A stretch of DNA of 64,000 nt from Pseudarthrobacter sp. NS4 (GTDB taxonomy: Bacteria; Actinomycetota; Actinomycetes; Actinomycetales; Micrococcaceae), in the NCBI RefSeq assembly GCF_024758005.1, contig NZ_CP103288.1, positions 186,001-250,000 on the forward strand, written 5' to 3'. Of this stretch, positions 8,057 to 16,399 are shown in pieces (the first letter of the stretch is position 1; every line of letters begins with the position of its first letter). The notes beneath the pieces were generated by a model. The model did no database searches. It had not been told where the DNA came from and worked only from the letters and a program-made list of their open reading frames with translations. A program made the translations under genes and the position numbers.

Positions 8057-8591
8057 CTACTTTGCGGGTCAGCCGAGCCTAATCCATCCCACGCCAGGAG
8101 AGCTGGCCTGATGCGGCTCACCCGGCCCCTGGGCCAAATCTTCCCGGCCCTCAATCCCGGCTTTTCCCAAGCCATAGCTGGGACCGTAGCAGCGTCCCTG
8201 TATTCACGGTGGTGCCAACCACGTTCCTGGACGGCCGGGTCCGGTTACATACCCCCATCACCGGACCCGGCTCCCACCGGGACCTCTGCCACCCATTGCA
8301 CTAAGACCCAGGAAGTAGCGCTGTGGAGGACAAACTGCCAGGAAATGGCTCGAAGACCGCGCCGCGCGGGCAACGCCAAAAAAGGGAGCTACACCAAGCG
8401 GGTCGCCGACTTGACCGGCGAGGTGATCGACAATGCCCTTAAAGCCGCCTGCCGCGGGACCAAACCGCTGCCCGTGACCGGACGCCGTAAGGGATGGTCC
8501 GCTCAACCAGCAGCAACGTGTTGCGCAAATTGCGCTGGGCCGCTTAAGGCCGTCAGGAACTTGGAACTTGCCTCGCCTTACTGCCGGCTTA
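8057..8591. other. Unassigned stretch, 535 bp
   Basis: A long plus-strand frame crosses this stretch (with RPRRAGNAKKGSYTKRVADL near 8360), but it also runs antisense through the cupin remnant and shows no family I know. Codon use is irregular. I see no RNA gene, and the stretch is best read as decayed sequence. Confidence 0.35.
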
Positions 8592-9206
8592 TTACCCTGC
8601 AGGAGGCCGGTGGTCCTCGATCAGACGCAAGGTCATGCGCTTTGCCCGCTCCGCCGACATCTCGTCGCCCTCCAGGATGGACAAAATACAGCCCTTAATG
8701 AGGATCATCAGAGACCGGGAGAAACCCTCGGTGTCCTCCAGACCCGCCTCCTCCGCTAAGGAAGTCAGATGAGCCCTGATCCTGTCCAAGCAGCCAATAC
8801 ATGCTTTGCCCAGACGGTGCTCCGGGCCCACCTCGAGAAGGACCTTGACGAAGGCGCAACCTTCAAAGTCGTCCCGCTGGAACCACTCAGCGAAAACATC
8901 GAAAATCGCCAGCAACTGCCCTTCAGGCGAACTTGCCCTTTGCGCCGCCCCAGCGGCCACGAGTCCAATTGTCCAGACTTCCTCCCGCCGCTGCAGGAAG
9001 GCCAGGACCACGTCGTCCTTGGAAGGAAAATGCCGGTAAAAAGTCGCTTTGGCCACCCCTGACGCAGCGATCAGCTCGTTGACGCCCACGTCCCGAACCC
9101 CCCGATGGGCGAAAAGGTCATACGCTGCGTCAAGAACACGCTCCCGCGCCCCCTGCCGGGCGGCAGGGCGCGAAGTTGCAGGAACGTCAGAAGGGCTAAC
9201 AGCCAT
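8592..9206 (-). CDS. TetR/AcrR family transcriptional regulator
   Basis: The 204-residue protein has the TetR N-terminal helix-turn-helix (RERVLDAAYDLFAHRGVRDV, IAASGVAKATFYRHFPSKDD) and an all-helical ligand domain with Cys residues at FEGCAF and KACIGCLD. Start choice is uncertain: the second of two adjacent ATGs (9206) has AAGGGA five bases upstream, while a GTG at 9221 lacks one. It overlaps the end of the small upstream gene and is probably coupled to it. The target is unknown; the nearest divergent gene set is the betaine-type Rieske/BCCT pair. Confidence 0.85.
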   Translation of the reverse strand: MAVSPSDVPATSRPAARQGARERVLDAAYDLFAHRGVRDVGVNELIAASGVAKATFYRHFPSKDDVVLAFLQRREEVWTIGLVAAGAAQRASSPEGQLLAIFDVFAEWFQRDDFEGCAFVKVLLEVGPEHRLGKACIGCLDRIRAHLTSLAEEAGLEDTEGFSRSLMILIKGCILSILEGDEMSAERAKRMTLRLIEDHRPPAG

Positions 9207-9567
9207 CATTTCCCTTGCCACCTCTGTTCATGGAAGACAAGGAGGCGTTGTCTTCTCGTTCATCCTGACAAACATCCGGGAGACCCGGGATGATCTGGAC
9301 GTCTACGTCAGAGTCGTCGGCCTTCGCTGGCTCTTGCTGGAGCCACTCTTCCGCGTCTTCCAAGCTGAGGCCGTAGCCACTGCCGGCGGTGTTGCTGCCT
9401 TGGAAAACCACCGCGCTGGTGTCAGCATCCACAATCTTGAAGGTGCCATAGGTGCGTGAACGAGTATCGCTGGCCCTCGACTTCTCCAATCTGTAGCCCT
9501 GCCGCGCAGCATCCCGCCGGGCCTTGTCCTCACGTGCCTTCAAGGACCTATCGCTCTTGTTTTCCAT
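9196..9567 (-). CDS. Small hypothetical protein of a type found on mobile regions
   Basis: The 123-residue product has a highly charged N-terminus (SDRSLKAREDKARRDAARQG, then YRLEKSRASDTRSRTYGTF), a segment IVDADTSAVVFQGSNTAG and GYGLSLEDAEEWLQQE. Similar short proteins recur in actinobacterial plasmids and islands, with no known function. Its stop lies inside the start region of the TetR gene, making a two-gene unit. A 22 bp repeat shared with the resolvase locus lies about 110 bases upstream. Confidence 0.65.
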   Translation of the reverse strand: MENKSDRSLKAREDKARRDAARQGYRLEKSRASDTRSRTYGTFKIVDADTSAVVFQGSNTAGSGYGLSLEDAEEWLQQEPAKADDSDVDVQIIPGLPDVCQDEREDNASLSSMNRGGKGNDGC

Positions 9568-9677
9568 AGATTAAGTGTCCTAGAAAGTGAGAGTTCTATA
9601 TACAGGATGTCCTGGGGGAGCCCAGAGCAGTGCCAGAAGGTCCTTCCCAGAGGAAACGTCAAAACATTGCGGGGGTG

Positions 9678-9699
9678 CCTCGTCAGGTTGGGGTGTGCC
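9678..9699 (+). repeat. 22 bp repeat, copy 1
   Basis: CCTCGTCAGGTTGGGGTGTG followed by CC occurs here and, identically and in the same orientation, at 53833-53854 beside the intact serine recombinase. Similarity continues loosely a few bases further (TA..C.GGAC). It may mark an element end. Confidence 0.7.
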
Positions 9700-9941
9700 C
9701 TAGCCGGACATCTTCGCGGCCTTGAGCCCTGTTCTCCGGACCTGATGCTCCGGTTCACAAGGGGCCATGAGGGAAGCCCTCGGCCGTATTCCGTGGCCCT
9801 CAAGGAAGTCCCGACGGTGTAATGGAACAGCAAGTCCTTGACAACGTGCTGTGAGTTGGCACACTCTGTTGCTTATCGTGATTGCTGTTGCTGAACATGG
9901 AACAGGGCACTTGCGTCCCCTACGAGGCAGAAGGTCCCACC

Positions 9942-10263
9942 ATGCAGAAGGCATGCCCGTTCAGTGAACTGGCACCAGGGGAAGCGTCTGAACACGTTTC
10001 CCCCCGTCGCCGTCTTCCACACCGAGGAGGGCGAGCTCTTTGCCATTGACGACACGTGCAGTCACCAGGATGCCTCCCTGGCGGCGGCTGGGTCGAAGAC
10101 TGCTGGGTCGAATGCCCGTTTCACGCCTCATGCTTTTACCTGGGCACCGGGAGCGTCGAGGCGCCACCGGCCAAACTCCCGGTACGTACACGAACTAACA
10201 GCGATCGACAGCGACATCATGATCACCGAATCCGACGGGGGTCCCAACCTCCCCCTGGCCTGA
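9942..10263 (+). pseudogene. Rieske [2Fe-2S] ferredoxin, frameshifted
   Basis: Pieces of a 100-residue Rieske ferredoxin follow each other in alternating frames: QKACPFSELAPGEA, then VAVFHTEEGELFAIDDTCSH (the CxH motif), then GWVEDCWVECPFHASCFYLG (the second CxxH motif), then DIMITESDGGPNLPL and a stop. At least three compensating single-base shifts are needed. Such ferredoxins serve two-component oxygenases, for example betaine demethylases, which would suit the BCCT transporter just downstream. As it stands no intact product can be made. Confidence 0.78.
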
Positions 10264-10314
10264 CAAGGGACGGCCACATCTAATCCACCAACACATCCAT
10301 CAGAGGAATAGTTC

Positions 10315-12213
10315 ATGGCAATATCCACTGGAGCCGCTCTTCGCGACGGCGCCAATGACCCTTCCGCTCCCGGCAATGACGCCGACGTGGAACAGCTCGA
10401 GCAACACGAAGGCGACGAGCGGATCCTGCAAGAATTGCGGGAGAGCGAAACGGACCTTTCGGCCGGAAGGCATCGTCTTGGCCTCTCGCTCGAGGGTCTG
10501 GACAAGGTTATTTTCGGAGTGACAGGGGCCTTGGCACTGGCCTTTGTGGTCTGGGGCTTCACCAACTCCGCCTCCCTCGGAGCGACTTCCACCGCTGCGT
10601 TGGGATGGGTAATTGAAAACACCGGCTGGATCTTCGTAAGCCTGGCTTCTCTCTTTGTCGTTTTCGTCCTGTGGCTAGCACTGGGGCGGTTTGGCAGTAT
10701 CCCGCTTGGCAGGGACGGCGAGAAGCCCGAGTTCCGGACCGTGTCCTGGATTGCCATGATGTTCAGCGCGGGCATGGGCATCGGACTGGTGTTCTACGGC
10801 GTGGCCGAACCGCTCTACCACTACGTGGCCCCGCCGCCGGGCACCGTGGCGGGCGTGACCCCGGAGGCAATCCAGACTGCTATGGCCACCTCCATTTTCC
10901 ACTGGAGCGTCCATCCCTGGGCCATGTTCGCGGTTGTTGGCATCGCCATGGCCTACAGCACCTTCCGACTCGGTCGGCGCCAGCTCATTTCCTCGGCATT
11001 TGCTTCCCTTTTCGGGAAGCGCGCGGATGGACCCGCGGGCAAGGTCATCAATGGTCTGGCTATCTTCGCCACCCTCTTCGGCACCGCTGCTTCGCTGGGC
11101 CTGGGGGCCCTTCAAATTGCCAGCGGATTGCAGTTCAACGGCTGGGTCGGCGAAATTGGCTCTCCCGTGCTGGTCTTGATCATTACCGCACTGACAATTT
11201 GCTTTGTGGCCTCCGCGGCCTCAGGCATTGCACGCGGTATCCAGTGGCTCTCCAACATCAACATGGTGCTTGCTTTGGCACTGGCCGGAATTGTTTTCAT
11301 TGTCGGCCCAACGCTGTTCATCCTGAACCTGATTCCCTCCGCAATCGGAGACTACATAGGGGATCTGCCGTCCATGGCTTCCCGGACGGAGGCCGTAGGG
11401 GACGAGGCGCTTCGTGAGTGGATGTCCGGTTGGACGATCTTCTACTGGGCATGGTGGGTGTCGTGGGCTCCGTTTGTCGGTATTTTCATCGCGCGCATCA
11501 GCCGGGGCCGCACTATTCGACAGTTTGTTACGGGCGTTCTGCTGGTGCCAAGCGTCGTCAGCGTCATCTGGTTCTCGATTTTTGGCGGCACTGCATTCGA
11601 CATCCAGCAGCGTGCCAATGCCACGGCTGATGCTACCGACGGCTTGGTCCAAACGGTTGACGGCGCACCAAGCATCTCCTTCCAGGGCGCGCTGTTCGAC
11701 CTGATCAGGAACCTTGAAGTCCCGCCGGCAGTCGGCATCGGAATTGCCCTGCTCGCCATGGTCCTGATCGGCATTTTCTTCGTCACCAGCGCTGATTCGG
11801 CCTCTATCGTCATGGGTTCCCTGAGCTCCAACGGACGCCTGGAACCGTCCAAGCGGGTGCTGATCTTCTGGGGAGTCCTGACCGGAGCCATCGCAGCTGT
11901 CATGCTGCTGGCCGGCGGAGACGACCCCGGCGCAGCACTGAACGGCCTGAAGAACATCACGATTGTCTCCGCACTGCCCTTCGCAGTAGTCATGTTCCTA
12001 CTTTGCTTCGCCCTGGTCCGGGATCTGCGCCGCGATCCCATCGCTTTACGAAACCGCCTGGCGGAGTCCGTTGTCGAACGCGCCATCCGCACCGGTGTGG
12101 ATGAACACGGCGGTGTCCAGTTCGACCTGGTGACCAAACACGAATCCGATGAACATCCCGATGATGTGCGCCGCCCACACACGCTGCAAGCAACCACGAG
12201 GGGAGACCAGTGA
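10315..12213 (+). CDS. BCCT family betaine/choline/carnitine transporter
   Basis: The 632-residue protein has about twelve transmembrane helices. It shows the BCCT hallmarks FSAGMGIGLVFYGVAEPLYH, the tryptophan-rich IFYWAWWVSWAPFVGIFIAR segment and FFVTSADSASIVMGSLSS. The Gly-rich MGIG motif is that of sodium-coupled members such as BetP. The charged N-terminal extension (about 60 residues) and C-terminal tail may be regulatory. AGAGGAA precedes the ATG at 10315. It is flanked by a broken Rieske ferredoxin and a truncated purU, two functions of betaine breakdown, so uptake probably now serves osmoprotection. Confidence 0.93.
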   Translation: MAISTGAALRDGANDPSAPGNDADVEQLEQHEGDERILQELRESETDLSAGRHRLGLSLEGLDKVIFGVTGALALAFVVWGFTNSASLGATSTAALGWVIENTGWIFVSLASLFVVFVLWLALGRFGSIPLGRDGEKPEFRTVSWIAMMFSAGMGIGLVFYGVAEPLYHYVAPPPGTVAGVTPEAIQTAMATSIFHWSVHPWAMFAVVGIAMAYSTFRLGRRQLISSAFASLFGKRADGPAGKVINGLAIFATLFGTAASLGLGALQIASGLQFNGWVGEIGSPVLVLIITALTICFVASAASGIARGIQWLSNINMVLALALAGIVFIVGPTLFILNLIPSAIGDYIGDLPSMASRTEAVGDEALREWMSGWTIFYWAWWVSWAPFVGIFIARISRGRTIRQFVTGVLLVPSVVSVIWFSIFGGTAFDIQQRANATADATDGLVQTVDGAPSISFQGALFDLIRNLEVPPAVGIGIALLAMVLIGIFFVTSADSASIVMGSLSSNGRLEPSKRVLIFWGVLTGAIAAVMLLAGGDDPGAALNGLKNITIVSALPFAVVMFLLCFALVRDLRRDPIALRNRLAESVVERAIRTGVDEHGGVQFDLVTKHESDEHPDDVRRPHTLQATTRGDQ

Positions 12214-12241
12214 CCCAGTTCTTCAGGGTCGCCTCACCAGC

Positions 12242-12406
12242 GCTACAGCAGGGGCAGGGGCGAGGACGGCGGAGTTCACCCTTACGCTGGCGTGCCCCGG
12301 ACGGCCCGGCCTCGTCCTGCCCGTGACCACCTTCCTGGCCGACGGTGGCTTCGACATCGCGGAGCACCAGCAGTTCGATAACAACGTCCGTGGGAACTAC
12401 AGCTGA
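12242..12406 (+). pseudogene. purU: Formyltetrahydrofolate deformylase (purU), N-terminal remnant
   Basis: The frame carries FTLTLACPGRPGLVLPVTTF and GGFDIAEHQQFDNNVRG, the N-terminal ACT-domain region of PurU, and then stops at 12406 after about 45 recognisable residues out of about 290. The catalytic formyltransferase-like domain is absent and no start codon is evident. PurU supplies formate and tetrahydrofolate turnover during betaine or sarcosine demethylation, so its loss fits the decay of the neighbouring Rieske gene. Confidence 0.7.
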
Positions 12407-12434
12407 TATGTAGTTCTCGTTTGTCAAGAGCATG

Positions 12435-12476
12435 AGGAAGCAGTCCCAAGACTTGAGCCCCCTGGGACTGCTTCCT
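12435..12476 (+). terminator. Strong hairpin terminator after BCCT/purU remnant
   Basis: A perfect 14-base stem (AGGAAGCAGTCCCA with its complement at 12463-12476) encloses a 14-base loop, followed by TTCA. Confidence 0.8.
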
Positions 12477-12497
12477 TTCATGTTGCCCGGCATTAGC

Positions 12498-13012
12498 GTG
12501 GTGAGCCGGGCCATACCCGCAACGAACGCACCATCGGTTCAGGGCCCCGCCAGGGCGAGAAGGTCCCCGTTACCATCCACTCGCACGTCACGGGCGTCCT
12601 GGTCCACGCATCCGGCGCCCTCTCAACACTCTTCATGAGCTTCGACGCCGTGACATCCAAGTCCCCAAACATTGAAATCCATGGCGAACGCGGATCAAAC
12701 GTTGTGCCGGACCCGAACCACTTTGACGGTGAGGTCCAGCGGTTCTCCCTGGGCGCGGACGCGTGGGAGTCACTTCCGGTGTCCGCCGGCTACGTTGACG
12801 CCGGACGCGGGTTCGGTATCGCCGACCTTGCCTCACCCCACCCGGCGCCGAACCCCGGGCCGGCGGAACCCTGGCCTACCACGTCCTTGACGTCATGGAG
12901 TCAGTCCTCGAATCAGCCCACAGCGGCTCAACGATGCCCATCAACAGCACCATTGAGCGGCCGGCCACCGTCGAACTGACCACGCCTGCCCACGTGGCCA
13001 TCCGTGCTTGTT
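12498..13012 (+). pseudogene. Gfo/Idh/MocA family oxidoreductase, C-terminal remnant
   Basis: The first part of the remnant reads ERTIGSGPRQGEKVPVTIHS, LMSFDAV-like LFMSFDAVTSKSPNIEIHGE and VPDPNHFDGEVQRF. Near 12840 the frame shifts and continues GGTLAYHVLDVMESVLESAH to a stop at 13012. These are C-terminal substrate-domain motifs of sugar dehydrogenases. The NAD-binding N-terminal half is missing. Confidence 0.7.
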
Positions 13013-13210
13013 AACCTGGCCCTCCCGCAGTACTGCTGGGGAGGCAGCAAACGGTGCTGGCCCATCTTCCGATTACGAACAAAAGAGGTGGCGACGATGA
13101 AGGAAAACCTTTGAAACCTGTTCCCAGCAGCCAAAATACAGAAGCCAACAGGATGTTCACCAAGACACCAAACCGCACATTGTCTATTCCGCATAGATCC
13201 CTACCTTCCC

Positions 13211-13288
13211 ATGGACGGCTACCTAGGACTTCGCCCTGATCGTCCGGGCTGGGGAATCGACATTGATGAGGCGGCCCTCACGGAGTAA
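13211..13288 (+). pseudogene. Enolase-superfamily sugar-acid dehydratase, extreme C-terminus
   Basis: The last 25 codons read DGYLGLRPDRPGWGIDIDEA and end at TAA. PGWGIDIDE is the typical end of mandelate-racemase-like dehydratases such as galactonate or rhamnonate dehydratase. Only this tail is left. The stretch 13013-13210 before it shows nothing else I can assign. Confidence 0.5.
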
Positions 13289-13291
13289 TTA

Positions 13292-13954
13292 CTAGGCCAC
13301 TAAATTTTCGGCTGCGGTGTCCATGTGCAACCGGATGGTATTTCGGGCGAGGGACGCATCTCCTGTTTCGATGGCATCGACGATCTGCCGGTGGCGGTCC
13401 ACGCTCATGTTGCTGACGCCCTTTTCCCGGCCGGCGAACATGATGGACATCCGGATGGAGCCTTCCAGTGATTCCCAAGAGTGGAGGAGCGTCTCGTTGC
13501 CGGTCAGGCGGCACAGGGTGCGGTGGAATTCGAGGTCCGATTCGATCCGTTCCTCAAGCGTTCCCTCGGCTGTCGCACTCATCGCATCGATAGCCGTGTG
13601 CAGGGATCCCGTGACGTGTTGCCGGTCCGGCAATTCGCAGAGGGTACGGGCGGCAAGTGATTCCAGGGCGGCGCGGACGGCGAAGATGTCGCGGATTTCC
13701 TTTTCGTCCAGGTGGCGGACGGAGAGCCGGCCGCGGGGTCCGGCGGAGAGCAGGCCTTCCTGCTCCAGCTGGCGCAAGGCTTCACGCAGCGTTCCCCGGC
13801 TGATCTGCAGCATCTCGGACAGTTCCGTTTCAACCAGGTGTTTGCCCGGTTCGAGGGCACCGCTGGTGATGGCGGTGCGCAGAGCGGAAAGGGCCTGCTC
13901 GCGGAGGCTCTTCTTTTGCAGTCCCAAAAGGGTTGCGGGTGCTCCGGCCGTCAT
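13292..13954 (-). CDS. GntR/FadR-type regulator of the transketolase-TRAP locus
   Basis: The 220-residue protein has a GntR winged helix-turn-helix at about 17-85 (SLREQALSALRTAITSGALE, then LSEMLQISRGTLREALRQLE) and an FCD ligand domain with the metal-binding type residues in FHRTLC and RHRQIVDAI. The ATG at 13954 has TGAGGAA upstream; an ATG 48 bases earlier is less likely. An inverted repeat 23 bases upstream of this start shares the core ACTGTCNACA with two sites between the divergent transketolase and TRAP operons. This implies autoregulation and control of that locus. Confidence 0.88.
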   Translation of the reverse strand: MTAGAPATLLGLQKKSLREQALSALRTAITSGALEPGKHLVETELSEMLQISRGTLREALRQLEQEGLLSAGPRGRLSVRHLDEKEIRDIFAVRAALESLAARTLCELPDRQHVTGSLHTAIDAMSATAEGTLEERIESDLEFHRTLCRLTGNETLLHSWESLEGSIRMSIMFAGREKGVSNMSVDRHRQIVDAIETGDASLARNTIRLHMDTAAENLVA

Positions 13955-13976
13955 GGTTTCCTCAATGTCAGGGGTC

Positions 13977-13990
13977 AACTGTCTACAGTT
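13977..13990. promoter_or_regulatory. GntR operator before its own gene
   Basis: AACTGT and ACAGTT form a perfect inverted repeat around CT. The core ACTGTCTACA matches ACTGTCGACA at 16161 and ACTGTCAACA at 16231. Confidence 0.6.
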
Positions 13991-14055
13991 GTACTTGATC
14001 ATACGCCCCCAGCGCGGAACGGTTCTTGACCTATCCGCGCTGGGGAGCTTGCGTC

Positions 14056-15084
14056 CTAGCCGAGTTCGGCGAGGACTTTGGCGACGATGCGGTCCACGGA
14101 CAGGCCGTACCTTTCGTGGAGGGTGGGCAGTGCGCCGGCGTCGAGGAATTGGTCGGGGAGTCCCACGGGAACTACGCGCTTGCCGAGCCCTGCGGTGACG
14201 ACGGCGGAGGCGACGGTTTCGAAGAGACCGCCAATCACGCTGTGGTTTTCCAGCGTGACGGCGAGGCGGTCGGTGTTGATTTCGGCCAGGACGGTGGCGG
14301 CGTCGAACGGTTTGATGGTGGGGGCATGGACGACGGCGACGTCGACGTTGTGTGCGGCGAGGGCCTTGGCTGCCTGCAGGGCGCGCATGGTCATCAGGCC
14401 GGAGGAGATGAACACGACGTCGTTGCCGCCGTGCAGGACTTTGGCTTTGCCGAGTTCGAAGGTGTAGTCGTACTCGTCCAGGACGGTGGGGACGTTACCG
14501 CGTAGCAGGCGCAGGTAGGTTGGGCCTTCGCTTGCTGCGAGCTGGGGGACGGCCTGTTCGATGTCGAGCGAGTCGCAGGGGTCAACGATGGTCAGGTTGG
14601 GCATGCCGCGGAAGATCGCCATGTCTTCGGTGGCCTGGTGGCTGGGGCCGTAGCCGGTGGTCAGGCCGGGCAGGCCGCCGACGATGTTCACGTTCAGGTT
14701 CGGCTCAGCGGCGTCCAGGCAGATGAAGTCATAGGCGCGGCGGGCGGCGAACACGGAGTAGGTGGATGCGAAGGGCACCATGCCGGTTTCGGCGAGCCCG
14801 GCCGCTGCGCCGAAGAGCAGCTGCTCGGCCATGCCCATCTGGAAGAAGCGTTCCGGGAAGGCCTTCGCAAAGATGTGCATGTCCGTGTATTTGCCCAGGT
14901 CCGCAGTGAGGCCGACGATTTTGTCGTTTTCCTGCGCGGCTTTAACCAGGGCGTGTCCGAACGGTGCGGAGGAGGTCTTCTGGCCCGGATCCGCGAAGGA
15001 AGCGATCATCGCGGAGGTCTTGAGCTTCGGCTTGGCCGCTGCTGCAGTGTCGGGGGCCTCGGCGGCGGTGGTGTTGGTGCTCAT
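14056..15084 (-). CDS. Transketolase, C-terminal (beta) subunit
   Basis: The 342-residue protein holds the pyrimidine-binding and C-terminal transketolase domains: RFFQMGMAEQLLFGAAAGLA (with the Glu that activates thiamine diphosphate), FASTYSVFAARRAYDFICLD, and a C-terminal domain with DVAVVHAPTIKPFD and ENHSVIGGLFE. Bacterial split transketolases need a partner subunit, which is the adjacent gene; the ATG overlaps its stop (ATGA). The pair transfers two-carbon ketol units. The dedicated, regulated copy beside kinase and isomerase genes suggests use of an erythrose-4-phosphate or branched ketose-phosphate intermediate. Confidence 0.9.
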   Translation of the reverse strand: MSTNTTAAEAPDTAAAAKPKLKTSAMIASFADPGQKTSSAPFGHALVKAAQENDKIVGLTADLGKYTDMHIFAKAFPERFFQMGMAEQLLFGAAAGLAETGMVPFASTYSVFAARRAYDFICLDAAEPNLNVNIVGGLPGLTTGYGPSHQATEDMAIFRGMPNLTIVDPCDSLDIEQAVPQLAASEGPTYLRLLRGNVPTVLDEYDYTFELGKAKVLHGGNDVVFISSGLMTMRALQAAKALAAHNVDVAVVHAPTIKPFDAATVLAEINTDRLAVTLENHSVIGGLFETVASAVVTAGLGKRVVPVGLPDQFLDAGALPTLHERYGLSVDRIVAKVLAELG

Positions 15085-15980
15085 CGGGTGGCCTTTCCTT
15101 CGTATCCGGCGGTGAGCTGCTCGCGGCAGGTCTGCCATTCGTGTTCTTCGATGCGCATGAAGTGCGCCTTTTCGCGGTCTTCGAGCAGGGGGACGCCCCG
15201 GCCGACCTTCGTGTCGCACAGGATGACGGAGGGTCGTCCGACGGCGGCGGCCTGGGCGGCTGCGTTGTCGAATGCTTCCAGCAGCGCGGCCATGTCGTTC
15301 CCGTCCACCCGCTGGGTGTACCAGCCGAATGATTCCCACTTTTCGGTCACCGGCTCGGTACGGAGCACCGTGTCGGTCTTCCCGTCGGCCTGCAGGGCGT
15401 TGATGTCCACCATGGCGGTGAGGTTGCCCAGCTGGTGATGATGGGCGCCCATGGCGGCCTCCCATGTGGAGCCCTCGTCCAGTTCACCGTCCGAGAGGAA
15501 GTTGTAGACCCTGGCGTTGGAGCCCTGGTAGCGCAGGCCAAGGGCCATGCCGACGGCGAGGGTCAGGCCGTGGCCCAGGGAGCCGCCGGAGATTTCCATG
15601 CCCGGGGTGTAGGTGGACATGCCGGACATCGGCAGCCGCGAATCGTCGGAGCCGTAGGTTTCGAGTTCCTCCACCGGGACGATACCGGCTTCGGCAAGGG
15701 CTGCGTAGTGGCCGATCGCGTAGTGCCCGGTGGAGAGCAGGAACCGGTCCCGGCCCTCCCAGTGCGGGTCCTGGGCCTGGAAGCGGAGCTGGTCGGCGTA
15801 TACCGCAGCGAGCATGTCAGCGGCACCGAGAGCCTGGCCCACGTACCCCTGGCCCTGGACCTCACCCATGTTCAGGGCGTGGTGCCGGATGCGGTACGCG
15901 GCGGCCGAAACGCGTTCAAGGCGCTCTGCACTTACCTCGGGTGTCTTGCTGTGTGATGTCGTTGCCTGTGTAGGAACCAC
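15081..15980 (-). CDS. Transketolase, N-terminal (alpha) subunit
   Basis: The 299-residue protein is the thiamine-diphosphate-binding half: GQALGAADMLAAVYADQLRF, DRFLLSTGHYAIGHYA, GGSLGHGLTLAVGMALG and the cofactor motif LSDGELDEGSTWEA followed by VDINALQADG. It starts at a GTG with AAAGG seven bases upstream. It leads a two-gene operon transcribed away from the TRAP genes; the promoter region between them carries two predicted GntR operators. Confidence 0.9.
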   Translation of the reverse strand: MVPTQATTSHSKTPEVSAERLERVSAAAYRIRHHALNMGEVQGQGYVGQALGAADMLAAVYADQLRFQAQDPHWEGRDRFLLSTGHYAIGHYAALAEAGIVPVEELETYGSDDSRLPMSGMSTYTPGMEISGGSLGHGLTLAVGMALGLRYQGSNARVYNFLSDGELDEGSTWEAAMGAHHHQLGNLTAMVDINALQADGKTDTVLRTEPVTEKWESFGWYTQRVDGNDMAALLEAFDNAAAQAAAVGRPSVILCDTKVGRGVPLLEDREKAHFMRIEEHEWQTCREQLTAGYEGKATR

Positions 15981-16160
15981 AATCTGCCTTTCAAGTAATG
16001 GATGTAGCGCAGGATGTCTTCGATGGACCCTGGCTTGCGTTCGTTCGGCCGCTAACGGGTGGTTGCGAATTGGTCATGATGGTGTCCGCGCAGACTAAGA
16101 GCTTCATGGCGCGCTACTGATTCCCCTTCGAACAGCTGGTACCACTCCCTTGCAAGGTCA

Positions 16161-16240
16161 ACTGTCGACAATGACAACCTAAGTGTGATCCACACCATGG
16201 ACTTCTGTCAACCGCTAACTCCCGGGGTTGACTGTCAACA
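16161..16240. promoter_or_regulatory. Two GntR operators in the divergent transketolase/TRAP promoter
   Basis: ACTGTCGACA (16161-16170) and ACTGTCAACA (16231-16240) share eight of ten bases with each other and with the site before the GntR gene at 13978. The second lies in a TTGAC-T-GTCAA palindrome. Their spacing of 70 bases is close to seven helical turns, which would allow looping between the two promoters. Confidence 0.55.
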
Positions 16241-16399
16241 TTGTTGGGCCGTAAGGTGGTGCAAGTCACTTTTGGCGGCGCGACGATCGATCAGGGCTGC
16301 CGGCCAGAAACAGGGACCAGAATCTCTGGACGTTGACAGCGGGCCATCGCACAGAGGCGATGTTCGCCCGGTAGTCCCTGGAAACAAGGAGGTTTTCCC

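Noticed and set aside
7847..8698. 283-codon plus-strand frame
   Set aside because: It is antisense to the cupin remnant and the end of the TetR gene, with no recognisable domain; probably chance.
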